A stretch of DNA of 64,000 bases from Bacteroidia bacterium (GTDB taxonomy: Bacteria > Bacteroidota > Bacteroidia > SXHM01): assembly GCA_022072225.1 (NCBI GenBank), contig JAJVIC010000002.1, forward strand, positions 327,876 to 391,875, read 5' to 3'. The notes under the pieces are model-generated. The model saw only the letters and a program-made list of their open reading frames with translations. It searched no databases and was not told where the DNA came from. Made by a program: the position numbers and the translations under genes. Each line of letters opens with the position of its first letter. Position 1 is the first letter of the stretch. Below, piece after piece: positions 15,887 to 23,919 of the stretch.

Positions 15887-17578
15887 TTACCTGATTACCT
15901 CAAACTTTTTGGTGGCTACACCTTCATTGCTTTGCAGGGTAAGGTAGTAGAGGCCGGTGGGGAGGTGGGAAATGTCTATTACACACCCCTTGCCTGCGCC
16001 AAGGCTTGCGCACCCCCCTCTCGAGAGAGGATGGCTTAGCTCTTGCCCAATTGCATTCATAATTTTGAGCTCAGCGTTTTTCAGTGTTTGTTCGGTGGTG
16101 AGGGTTAGGGTGGTGGTGGCGGGGTTGGGATAGAGGGTGAAATAACTACTTGCTGCCATTTCAATTCCTGTTGGTTTACTATTATCACAAGATGTGAATT
16201 TCACTAAGAAAGCATCAACAGAGCCACCACCAAAATCATTTTGAAAACCACCCGAGGTTATTCCTGATAAACTTTGTGTAGAACCAGATAGGTATATATT
16301 CCCGAGTAAGTCAAGAGCAATATAAACATCTTCCTCATGATTTTGCCCATAATAAGTAGCGCAAAGACGGTTGCCACTACTATCAAACTTCACAAAAAAC
16401 TGATTTTCTATACCTGTTAAATTATTCTGAAATCCATTTGAGGCAATATTATCAGAGCTATAAGTCATTCCTGCGAGATAAATATTTCCATTAATATCGA
16501 TGCTAACACGCCCGGATTCATCTTCTTCTAACATACCTCCATAATATGTAGCCCAAAGTCGGTTCCCTAATGAGTCGAATTTCACAAGAAAAACATCGCG
16601 ATTTCCACCATATATATTTTGAAATCCTCCGGAGGCAATGGCACTATTGCTCATAGTAACGCCTCCCAAATATACATTATCAAGGGCATCGATGGCAACA
16701 CTTCTACTCATATCAACTCCACCGCCACCATAATAAGTAGCCCAAAGACGATTACCTGTAGAATCGAATTTTGCAAGAAATGCATCATAATCATCACCAC
16801 CATAATTATTATGAAAACCACCAAAGGCAATGCTGGAAGTACTACCTGTATAACCTGCTAAATAAACATTGCCATTTCCATCGATAGCAAGACTTTCTCC
16901 AATATCAGTTTCGGCTCCACCATAATATGTGGCCCAAATTCTGTTTCCAATAGAATCAAACTTTACAAGAAACGCATCCATCTCTCCGCCAAAAGTGTTC
17001 TGAAATCCATTCCAAGAAAAGTCTGATGTGCTTTCTGTCCACCCGGTCAAGTATATATTTCCCCATATATCACATGAAACGCTATAAACATAATCATTAT
17101 CTGATCCACCATAGTATGTTGCCCATAAGCGTGTACCCAATGAATCAAATTTGACCAGAAAAACATCTGTAAGTCCACCGATATTATTCTGAAAACAACC
17201 ATCGGAGGCGATATCTGAAACACTGCTAGTTCGTCCGGTCAGGTAAACATTTCCAAAAGCATCAGTGGCAACAGAATATCCCTCTTCATATCCTGTTCCT
17301 CCATAATAAGTAGCCCAATGCCGATTTCCAGCAGAGTCGAATTTTACAAGATATGCATCATAAGACCCGCCCCCATAAGTATTCTGAAAACCTCCTGAAG
17401 CTATGTCTTCAATACTATTGCTCATTCCAGCTAAGTATACATTGTTCGACACATCAGTAGCAACTCTATAGCTAATATCAATATCAGTTCCACCATAATA
17501 CGTTGCCCAAATCCTCTGGTCCTGCCCCACGCACCACCCGCTAATAAACACTAACAATACAGTAAGTAGTTTTTTCAT
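15887..17578 (-). CDS. SBBP-repeat beta-propeller-like protein with T9SS type A sorting domain
   Basis: 563 residues from ATG 17578, starting with the signal KKLLTVLLVFISGWCVGQ; an upstream frame through an A/T-rich duplicated segment is rejected. It holds seven or eight ~56-residue repeats with consensus WATYYGG..., VYLAG, GGFQN.GG, DAFLVKFDS.GNR, the SBBP (seven-bladed beta-propeller) pattern. The C-terminus is a type A sorting domain (YFTLYPNPATTTLTL ... GLYYLTLQSNEG ... KKFEVIR). About 17 residues (SHPLSRGGCASLGAGKG) interrupt that domain and are encoded by a repeat-like G/C-rich stretch. Secreted by T9SS; ligand unknown. Confidence 0.88.
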   Translation of the reverse strand: MKKLLTVLLVFISGWCVGQDQRIWATYYGGTDIDISYRVATDVSNNVYLAGMSNSIEDIASGGFQNTYGGGSYDAYLVKFDSAGNRHWATYYGGTGYEEGYSVATDAFGNVYLTGRTSSVSDIASDGCFQNNIGGLTDVFLVKFDSLGTRLWATYYGGSDNDYVYSVSCDIWGNIYLTGWTESTSDFSWNGFQNTFGGEMDAFLVKFDSIGNRIWATYYGGAETDIGESLAIDGNGNVYLAGYTGSTSSIAFGGFHNNYGGDDYDAFLAKFDSTGNRLWATYYGGGGVDMSRSVAIDALDNVYLGGVTMSNSAIASGGFQNIYGGNRDVFLVKFDSLGNRLWATYYGGMLEEDESGRVSIDINGNIYLAGMTYSSDNIASNGFQNNLTGIENQFFVKFDSSGNRLCATYYGQNHEEDVYIALDLLGNIYLSGSTQSLSGITSGGFQNDFGGGSVDAFLVKFTSCDNSKPTGIEMAASSYFTLYPNPATTTLTLTTEQTLKNAELKIMNAIGQELSHPLSRGGCASLGAGKGCVIDISHLPTGLYYLTLQSNEGVATKKFEVIR

Positions 17579-17645
17579 TATCCGGTGTTCGTTATTCAAT
17601 ATTGAGCGTTCGTTATTCAACATTCCTTCTTACCTTCTGCATCCC

Positions 17646-17653
17646 CAAACCTA
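17646..17653 (-). promoter_or_regulatory. -7 box of the SBBP-repeat gene
   Basis: TAGGTTTG on the minus strand (exact TAnnTTTG), 67 bases before the ATG at 17578. The leader contains a direct repeat, GTTCGTTATTCAA, at 17587 and 17608. Confidence 0.4.
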
Positions 17654-17736
17654 CAAAATATTCAATAATAAAATATTTTTTATAATCTTTGTTAGTACTA
17701 AAACCAACGGGGCTTGATAGAGTGCGGGCCCCCATT

Positions 17737-18225
17737 ATGTTTAACCCTTTAATTTTTCTTTCTATGCAACAGGATGATGAATTGATGGAGGTGTTTCTTG
17801 CGTCAGGCACTACGGTAGCGGCAACCCCTGACGGACATACAGATTTCTTTTTTATCCGCACCTCAAAAACCAAGGTGTATTCCCTTAAACCCGATGCCAT
17901 TATTGCTGCCTTTGCCTCGGTAAAATCCATTCTTTTGTATGTGCACAGCCATGCGGCAGGCCCTCATTACTGCACCTACCAGTTAAAAAACATTACCATG
18001 GAAGACCTGGAAGCACGATTAAACGGCTATCACTATGTACAATGCCATAAACAATCGCTTTTTAACCTCCATTATTTTGCCGGCATAGAGGGCGATGAAA
18101 TACTGCTGACCTGTAAAATAGATAAACACATCTATATCGGTCGCACCTTTATAGATAAGGTGAAGCAGGCCCTGAAAACTTATTTTTTTCAAAAAAACTG
18201 TTTTTGGTTGTTCGGTAATTTTTAA
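17737..18225 (+). CDS. LytTR-type DNA-binding domain protein
   Basis: 162 residues from ATG 17737 (a second ATG at 17764 is possible; the open frame begins further up at TTG 17689). The C-terminal ~90 residues match the LytTR fold: ITMEDLEARL, then YHYVQCHKQSLFNLHYFAGI (usual F-x-R-x-H-R/K-S-Y/F-x-V-N) and IYIGRTFIDKVKQAL. No receiver domain precedes it; the N-terminal ~60 residues could be a small sensor or extra strand region. LytTR proteins bind paired direct repeats and regulate transcription. Its neighbours are the SBBP gene (divergent) and, downstream, the 42-bp array and an unknown gene, so one of these may be its target; this is inference. Confidence 0.7.
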   Translation: MFNPLIFLSMQQDDELMEVFLASGTTVAATPDGHTDFFFIRTSKTKVYSLKPDAIIAAFASVKSILLYVHSHAAGPHYCTYQLKNITMEDLEARLNGYHYVQCHKQSLFNLHYFAGIEGDEILLTCKIDKHIYIGRTFIDKVKQALKTYFFQKNCFWLFGNF

Positions 18226-18298
18226 CCACAGCTAACCTCCACAAAATCCGTTGTTCGGTAGCGTTTCGGTTTTCAGCCCTCCTGAGGTTGTACTATTG

Positions 18299-18775
18299 CT
18301 TATAGAAAAACATAATGCACCTCCCAAGCTTGGGAGGCGGGTTATAGAAAAACATAATGTACCTCCCAAGTTTGGGAGGCGGGTTATAGAAAAACATAAT
18401 GCACCTCCCAAGCTTGGGAGGCAGGTTATAGTAAAACATAATGCACCTCCCAAGGTTGGGAGGCAGGTTATAGAAAAACATAATGCGCCTCCCAAGCTTG
18501 GGAGGCAGGTTATAAAAAAACATAATGTACCTCCCAAGATTGGGAGGCAGGTTATAGAAAAACATAATGCACCTCCCAAGCTTGGGAGGCGGGTAATAGA
18601 AAAACATAATGCACCTCCCAAGGTTGGGAGGCAGGTTATAGAAAAACATAATGCACCTCCCAAGCTTGGGAGGCAGGTTATAGAAAAACATAATGCGCCT
18701 CCCAAGCTTGGGAGGCAGGTTATAGAAAAACATAATACACCTCCCAAGCTTGGGAGGCGGGTAATAGAAAAAATA
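18299..18775. repeat. Tandem array: eleven 42-bp units each with an 18-bp palindrome
   Basis: Eleven copies at exact 42-base spacing; palindromes start at 18320, 18362, 18404 and so on to 18740. Each holds CCTCCCAAGNTTGGGAGG, where only base N changes (C, T, G or A), joined by a 24-base linker with TTATAGAAAAACATAATG. Linkers are nearly constant, so there are no CRISPR-type spacers. Because 42 is divisible by three and no stop occurs, several frames on both strands are open; these do not look like genes. The array fills most of the 616-base gap between the LytTR gene and the unknown gene at 18842. Confidence 0.95.
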
Positions 18776-18841
18776 TTCGTCTTCTGATAATAAGAAGCTC
18801 AACATATATCAATAAACACAAACCCTTAAAAACAAAACACC

Positions 18842-19801
18842 ATGATAGAGTTATTAAAATACTTCAGAATACTTTTTATGAGCCCGCAAATCAGTCGCGA
18901 ACGGCTCAAAGACTTCACCGAAAGCCATATTGCGCGATTAACGGCCAATAATCCGGGCGGTATTTTTACCACCATCCTCACCAATATTACTAATGCCTAT
19001 AACAGTTACTTTGGCGACCTTAGCAGCGAGAGTGTAAACCTTGCCGTGCAGGAAGGTAAAACCATTGCCATGAACAGCAGCCGTACCGCATTGGAAAAAA
19101 ATCTAAACGATAACGAAAAACTGATAGCCTACACCTATCGGAACAATCCCGAAATTTATGAAGAGTTTTATCCGTTGGGATTAAAGGAATATTATGATTG
19201 TGACCTGCCCACCCTGGAAACCATCAGCAGCCGCTACAAAACAGTACTTTCCAACCATTCAGCCGATTTTCCACCCAACTTTACTACAGATTATAACACC
19301 GTTCAAGCCACCTTTGTGGCCAACCGCTCAGCCCAAACCACTGCCAAGGGTAATGTAGATGCCGAGCGCAGCGATTTGGCTGCCAGCCGCCCGGCACTGG
19401 CCCTGCAACTGACTACTAACCTGCTTACCATTGCCCTGCAATACGTAGGTGACGAGAGCAAAGCCGATGTGTATTTTGATCAAAGCATACTTAACGCTGC
19501 CTTTCGGGAGAGCGAGAAAAAAGTAGCAAGCAGCATTGATCCCGCTGCAACCCAGAACGTGTTTGATAACATCACTAAAGGCGAAGTAGAAATCAAAGGC
19601 AAAAACAATGGCGAATCAATATTGTATATTGGCTTTAAAGCCACTGCCGAAGAACCCTGCACTGCGGCCGACAAGGTAGTAAACCCGGGCGAAGATGGCA
19701 CCACCACCGCTGCCGAACTGGGCTATACCAGCGTAAATAAATACCTGAACATTACCAATCCCGGCCCTATGATTGGTAACTATGTAATTGAAAAAGTGTA
19801 A
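18842..19801 (+). CDS. Unknown helical protein downstream of the palindromic array
   Basis: 319 residues, not assigned to a named family. No signal peptide is evident: the N-terminus IELLKYFRILFMSPQISRERL is amphipathic rather than a cleavable leader. Residues ~15-220 look all-helical (DFTESHIARL, NITNAYNSYFGDL, DNEKLIAYTYRNNPEIYEEFYP), resembling hypothetical Bacteroidota proteins I have no function for. Residues ~235-319 become strand/turn-rich (GEVEIKGKNNGESILYIGFKA, NITNPGPMIGNYVIEK) and could form a small beta domain. It stands alone between the tandem array and a strong terminator. The ATG is preceded by an A-rich leader without a Shine-Dalgarno motif. Confidence 0.8.
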   Translation: MIELLKYFRILFMSPQISRERLKDFTESHIARLTANNPGGIFTTILTNITNAYNSYFGDLSSESVNLAVQEGKTIAMNSSRTALEKNLNDNEKLIAYTYRNNPEIYEEFYPLGLKEYYDCDLPTLETISSRYKTVLSNHSADFPPNFTTDYNTVQATFVANRSAQTTAKGNVDAERSDLAASRPALALQLTTNLLTIALQYVGDESKADVYFDQSILNAAFRESEKKVASSIDPAATQNVFDNITKGEVEIKGKNNGESILYIGFKATAEEPCTAADKVVNPGEDGTTTAAELGYTSVNKYLNITNPGPMIGNYVIEKV

Positions 19802-19821
19802 AGGATTACAAAACGGGTAGG

Positions 19822-19857
19822 GGCGTCCCGCAGTATTGCGGGACGCCATTTTTTTTT
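19822..19857 (+). terminator. Rho-independent terminator
   Basis: Stem GGCGTCCCGCA / TGCGGGACGCC with a 4-base loop, then a run of T after one A. It ends the unit at 18842-19801. The same hairpin recurs at 23182. Confidence 0.9.
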
Positions 19858-19858
19858 A

Positions 19859-19887
19859 TTGCATGTAACAAAAAAGTTATATGTTTG
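19859..19887 (+). promoter_or_regulatory. Promoter of the 19978 T9SS protein gene
   Basis: TTG at 19859-19861, 18 bases, then TATGTTTG at 19880-19887, 90 bases before the ATG. It starts directly after the terminator. Confidence 0.55.
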
Positions 19888-19977
19888 CACAAACCAATAC
19901 CATTTCTATTTGAGGATATTTTACTAAACAAAGCACTGCTAGGTCAGCATTTTTAGTAATCATTTAATTCCTCAAAC

Positions 19978-21612
19978 ATGAAACAATCAATTCTTTTTTC
20001 GGCATTCGTTTTCTTTAATTTCTATTGTCATGGACAGCAATGGGAACTGAGTATTGACACACCTGATATTCAAATGGGGCGTGATGGTATTGAAACCTTT
20101 GATGGTAATTATGTTGTTACCAGTAATGCCGGAGGTAATATAAGTGGCGGATTAACACTTTTGCTTGATACATCAGGCAATATTTTACGCCAATTAACAA
20201 TGGGTGGGTTTTGCATCAGGCAAACTCCCGATTCAGGATTTATTCTTGCTTGTGATACGCCCGGAGTTTTTGGTATTGATGGAGCTTTAGCTAAATTAAA
20301 TTCCGACCTTACAATAAGTTGGACAAAACACTATGGAATCCTGCAAGGGCAACAGGGTTTCCGTGATGTTGAAGTTACTGCTGACAGCGGATTTATTGCT
20401 TGCGGTATTAATGATGACGGTAGTTCCAATCAAATGTGGTTGGTTAAAACCAATGCTATGGGTGATACAATATGGACAAAAAGTTTCGGTGGTGTATTTA
20501 CAGATTTTGCAGACGAAGTTGAACAAACCAATGATGGCGGTTATATAGTTATCGGACGGCAGGATACTCATCCAACCGAAGGGTTGCCGATATTATACAT
20601 TGTTAAAACATTTGAAAATGGTGAAATGGAGTGGGAGCATAACTATAGTGATTATGAGTATGGCATATCAATAGAACAGGTAGCTGACGGTGGTTATATA
20701 GCATTGGTGCAGGGTGCTCTTATAAAGCTCGACTCATCGGGAACTATAGAATGGGAAACTATTATTTCACCGGAAGTAGGGTTTTATTCAGTTGTTGAAA
20801 CCGATGATTATGGTTATGTGGCTGCCGGTTATAAGATTATAGATACCCAAACAGATGACAGGGATATTTATCTTCAGAAATTTTGTCCATCAGGTGCAGT
20901 ATCATGGTCGCAAACATTTTCACCATCTGCCTATTATGATGCAGCTGAGTCGGTATATCAAACCACAGACGGCAACTTCCTCATGTGTGGTTACAGTTTT
21001 TTTGGCATTGGAGGAATAGGCCCGTACATGCATATAATTAAAACCAATGAAGAAGAAGCTGATTGCGAAGATACCTGCTCTGCTAATTTTACACTTTATC
21101 CTGATACTATTCCCCTTCATTACATTGCAGTAAATTCTGCAAGCGGTATTGAGCCTCTGCAATATGTCTGGTCATGGGGTGATGGTTCGGTGGATTCAAT
21201 AGCTTACCCTACACATGTTTATGATACATCAGGCACTTATACAGTTTGTCTGAGTATAACAAGTATCACTGGGTGTACTGATACTTTTTGTATTGAGCAG
21301 GTCTTTAAAACAGATCAGGAAATGAGATACATAACAGTTGTTTCTCCTCTTACCTCAGATGTTCCGGTTTACGATTTAAAACCACTTGCAATTTCACTTT
21401 ATCCTAACCCTGCTCACGATATTTTTACAATTGAAACAGAAATGAGCCAAGGCACTTACCAACTCTTTGACATCACCGGCAAAACCCTGTTACAAGGCAC
21501 AGCATCCTCACCCAAATTCACCCTCGATATCAGCACCCTCAGCAGCGGAGTATATTTTATCTCTGTTACCGATGGTGAGCGGCAGGTAAACGGTAAGGTG
21601 GTGAAGGAGTAG
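19978..21612 (+). CDS. Secreted repeat protein with PKD domain and T9SS type A sorting domain
   Basis: 544 residues. Signal peptide KQSILFSAFVFFNFYCHGQ. Residues ~20-360 hold ~50-residue beta repeats with motifs such as DGGYIVIGRQD, DSGFIACGIND and WTKSFGGVF, as in propeller-like T9SS cargo. A PKD domain follows (QYVWSWGDGSVDSIAYPTHV, ~residues 395-440). The end is a type A sorting domain: ISLYPNPAHDIFTIETE, then DISTLSSGVYFISV and VNGKVVKE. Same architecture as the next gene, 29 bases downstream, so both were probably made by duplication and are co-transcribed. Function likely surface or extracellular binding; no catalytic motif seen. Confidence 0.88.
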   Translation: MKQSILFSAFVFFNFYCHGQQWELSIDTPDIQMGRDGIETFDGNYVVTSNAGGNISGGLTLLLDTSGNILRQLTMGGFCIRQTPDSGFILACDTPGVFGIDGALAKLNSDLTISWTKHYGILQGQQGFRDVEVTADSGFIACGINDDGSSNQMWLVKTNAMGDTIWTKSFGGVFTDFADEVEQTNDGGYIVIGRQDTHPTEGLPILYIVKTFENGEMEWEHNYSDYEYGISIEQVADGGYIALVQGALIKLDSSGTIEWETIISPEVGFYSVVETDDYGYVAAGYKIIDTQTDDRDIYLQKFCPSGAVSWSQTFSPSAYYDAAESVYQTTDGNFLMCGYSFFGIGGIGPYMHIIKTNEEEADCEDTCSANFTLYPDTIPLHYIAVNSASGIEPLQYVWSWGDGSVDSIAYPTHVYDTSGTYTVCLSITSITGCTDTFCIEQVFKTDQEMRYITVVSPLTSDVPVYDLKPLAISLYPNPAHDIFTIETEMSQGTYQLFDITGKTLLQGTASSPKFTLDISTLSSGVYFISVTDGERQVNGKVVKE

Positions 21613-21641
21613 CTATATCTTTCTCTTATTATAAGACCTTA

Positions 21642-23168
21642 ATGAAAAAAGCTACATCCTCTCTCATCCTTATTTGTTCTTTCCTTTCTTTGATAGGAAA
21701 AGCGCAGGTAACTTTTTTGAAAACCTATGGAGCTAATGAGCTTGACTATGCCAATTCAGTACAACAAACAACTGATGGCGGATATATTATGGTTGGTTCA
21801 ACCGAAAGCTTTGGTGCAGGCGGTCAGGATGTTTATTTAATAAAAACGGATTGGGTAGGCAATATAGTCTGGACAAAAACGTATGGTGGCCCTGGCCATG
21901 ATGAGGGGTATGCCGTTAAGCAAACAACTGATAACGGATATATTGTAGCAGGGTATACTAAAACTACGCTTGGCGGAGGTGGTGATTACAATGTATACAT
22001 TATTAAAACCGACCAGGCAGGAGATACACTATGGACTAAGATATATGGAGGTGTTTTTGGTGAATGGGCAGAAGATATTGAATTTACAAGTGATGGCGGT
22101 TATGTCATCATAGGTTCAACGGAAAGTTATGGAACAACAGGTGGTTGGAGAAATGCTTATCTGATTAAAATTGATTCTGAAGGAATAGCCGAATGGAATA
22201 GTATCTATGGCGGACTTGAAAATAATTCTTCTGAAAATAATGTATGGGCTACATCAGTAAAGCAAACACAGGATGGGGGCTATATTATTTCAGGAACAGC
22301 AGAACCATTTGGTCTTGACTACCGAAACCCTTTTGCAGTAAAAATAAATTCAACAGGCGATACCTTATGGACAAAAACATATAGCTCACCTTTAAACAGC
22401 AATTATCAATATAGTGCTGTGTTTACAACATCAGACTCAGGTTTTGTATTTTGCGGTGGATGGGCTTTTATTATAAAAACAACAGCTTCAGGTGAACTTA
22501 TATGGGCTAAAAAATATGGAGGTGGCGGTATGCTTACAAATGCAATTCAGACAAATGATTACGGGTATCTTTTGATTGCAAATTATTCCCGACTCTTAAA
22601 AATAGATAGCCTCGGAAATATACAGTGGGCTGTAAAATACGATATGGGTGATATACACTCTGTTCAACCAACTGATGATGGTGGCTACATTGGTGTAGGG
22701 GTTACCTATGAGCTTGGTGATACAATGGGAAATATTTTCATGGTAAAAATGGATAGCATAGGACTCAATTTATGCAACGGAATACCTGTAGATGTTTTAG
22801 CAACTGATTTTTTTCCTGTAGTTGGCAGAACTTCATCCAATCTGTCAAATGGGTTGGTTGAATACAGTGCTGACAATGTAATTGATGAAGGTGGACTTTC
22901 TCAGATTGTGTGCATTTCAGATTCCATCAACTATACTGTCCATCAACTCATCATTTTTCCAAATCCAACTTATGATATTATTACAATTGAAACAGATAGA
23001 AATAGTGGTATTTACCAAGTTTACAATAGCATCGGGCAATTGCTTATTCAGGATAGTGTGCCCGGTCTCATTTTCAATCTTGACTTAAGTACTTTTAGCA
23101 GCGGGTTTTATCTTATTAATATAATTGATGGAGAAAGAGTTCAGAACGGGAAGGTTGTGAAACAATAA
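21642..23168 (+). CDS. Secreted repeat protein with T9SS type A sorting domain
   Basis: 508 residues, signal peptide KKATSSLILICSFLSLIGKAQ. Residues ~25-400 consist of about seven beta repeats with consensus QTTDGGYIxxGxTxS, YLIKTD, GDTLWTKxYGG, related to the preceding gene. The C-terminal type A sorting domain reads LIIFPNPTYDIITIETD ... DLSTFSSGFYLINIIDGERV ... NGKVVKQ. The PKD domain of its neighbour is missing. Second gene of the pair, ended by a strong terminator. No enzymatic motif recognised. Confidence 0.88.
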   Translation: MKKATSSLILICSFLSLIGKAQVTFLKTYGANELDYANSVQQTTDGGYIMVGSTESFGAGGQDVYLIKTDWVGNIVWTKTYGGPGHDEGYAVKQTTDNGYIVAGYTKTTLGGGGDYNVYIIKTDQAGDTLWTKIYGGVFGEWAEDIEFTSDGGYVIIGSTESYGTTGGWRNAYLIKIDSEGIAEWNSIYGGLENNSSENNVWATSVKQTQDGGYIISGTAEPFGLDYRNPFAVKINSTGDTLWTKTYSSPLNSNYQYSAVFTTSDSGFVFCGGWAFIIKTTASGELIWAKKYGGGGMLTNAIQTNDYGYLLIANYSRLLKIDSLGNIQWAVKYDMGDIHSVQPTDDGGYIGVGVTYELGDTMGNIFMVKMDSIGLNLCNGIPVDVLATDFFPVVGRTSSNLSNGLVEYSADNVIDEGGLSQIVCISDSINYTVHQLIIFPNPTYDIITIETDRNSGIYQVYNSIGQLLIQDSVPGLIFNLDLSTFSSGFYLINIIDGERVQNGKVVKQ

Positions 23169-23181
23169 TTGAATAACGTAG

Positions 23182-23217
23182 GGGCGTCCCGCACTACTGC
23201 GGGACGCCCTTTTTTTT
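23182..23217 (+). terminator. Rho-independent terminator (same hairpin as 19822)
   Basis: Stem GGGCGTCCCGC / GCGGGACGCCC with a short loop, followed by eight T. Flanking GTAGGG is also shared with the first copy, so this is a dispersed terminator-type repeat. Confidence 0.9.
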
Positions 23218-23245
23218 ATTTTTGCCTCACCAAACAAACAACCCC

Positions 23246-23473
23246 ATGAGCGCAGAAACCCCCACCGAAAAAGAATACACCAACGGAGAAGTAACCATAG
23301 TATGGAAACAACACCTGTGTGCCCACTCGGCCAACTGTGTAAAAAATCTATCCTCCGTTTTCAAACCCCGCGAGCGCCCCTGGATAAACCTTGATAACGC
23401 CACCACCACCGAAATAAAAAAGGCCATTGACACCTGCCCTTCGGGTGCGCTGAGTTACAGGGATAATTTGTAA
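23246..23473 (+). CDS. Divergent 4Fe-4S mono-cluster protein (Fer4_19-like)
   Basis: 75 residues from ATG 23246 (TTG at 23222 rejected). The pattern matches small divergent ferredoxin-like domains of the Fer4_19 type: VTIVWKQHLCAHSANCVKNL, VFKPRERPWI, then DTCPSGALSYRD. Three cysteines are visible (CAHSANC and CPSG), which is normal for this family as the first ligand may be replaced. Probable cytoplasmic electron carrier or Fe-S accessory factor; the partner is unknown. A TATTTTTG box (23217-23224), directly after the terminator T-run, could be its promoter. Confidence 0.85.
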   Translation: MSAETPTEKEYTNGEVTIVWKQHLCAHSANCVKNLSSVFKPRERPWINLDNATTTEIKKAIDTCPSGALSYRDNL

Positions 23474-23488
23474 AGCACGTCAATGTTT

Positions 23489-23549
23489 TGTCACTTCGAG
23501 CGTAGTCGAGAAGCGATTATAAAACTTCTCGACTACGCTCGAAGTGACA
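23489..23549. repeat. Family A palindromic repeat (61 bp)
   Basis: TGTCACTTCGAGCGTAGTCG and its complement bracket a central AGAAGCGATTATAAAACTTCT. Other full copies: 42080-42140, 44173-44233, 56771-56832; half or degenerate copies: 49315-49340 and 54969-55006. Confidence 0.9.
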
Positions 23550-23620
23550 GATGGCTATCACAGAAGTGACTAAGCATCTCTAAAATTCTGTATTCTTCAT
23601 TCTGCATTCTGAATTTTTAT

Positions 23621-23628
23621 TATGTTTG
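23621..23628 (+). promoter_or_regulatory. -7 box of the THX gene
   Basis: TATGTTTG, 25 bases before the ATG, followed by GCGCCCTC. The upstream side is an A/T repeat (ATTCTGCATTCTGAATTTTTA) shared with the 42210 gene's signal-peptide region. Confidence 0.5.
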
Positions 23629-23653
23629 CGCCCTCAATAAACTAAAACACATT

Positions 23654-23902
23654 ATGGGAAGAGGTGATATCAAATCAAAAAGAGGCAAAATAGCCAACGG
23701 TTCTTACGGTGTAAGACGTAAACGCAAACAGGCAAAGAAATTTGCAGCCGCAGCAAAAGCAAAACCGGCAACAACATTGTTTCCTGACGAAGAAGTAAAA
23801 AAAGCAGCTAAAAAAGCAGCGCCTAAAAAAGCCGCTAAATCCGAAGGAGAAGAAGCTCCCAAAAAGAAAGCTGCTCCTAAAAAGAAAAAAGCAGAAGAAT
23901 AA
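23654..23902 (+). CDS. 30S ribosomal protein THX with Lys/Ala-rich tail
   Basis: 82 residues. The first ~28 (GRGDIKSKRGKIANGSYGVR, then RKRKQ) match the THX peptide of the 30S head, which in Thermus is only about 26 residues long. The remaining ~54 residues are a low-complexity Ala/Lys/Glu tail (KKAAKKAAPKKAAK, APKKKAAPKKKK), similar in look to histone-H1-like tails. THX stabilises the 30S head; the tail may bind rRNA or DNA, which is inference. Monocistronic with its own promoter and a possible terminator hairpin overlapping the convergent glycosyltransferase end. Confidence 0.85.
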   Translation: MGRGDIKSKRGKIANGSYGVRRKRKQAKKFAAAAKAKPATTLFPDEEVKKAAKKAAPKKAAKSEGEEAPKKKAAPKKKKAEE

Positions 23903-23919
23903 ATTTTCGCTTCAGCCGA

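Noticed and set aside
18299-18775. The 42-bp array as a CRISPR
   Set aside because: Linkers between palindromes are nearly identical in all units and no cas gene is near, so there are no spacers.
18232-18805. Long open frames on both strands across the 42-bp array
   Set aside because: They arise because 42 is a multiple of three and the unit lacks stops; start codons and RBS are poor, and three overlapping frames cannot all be genes.
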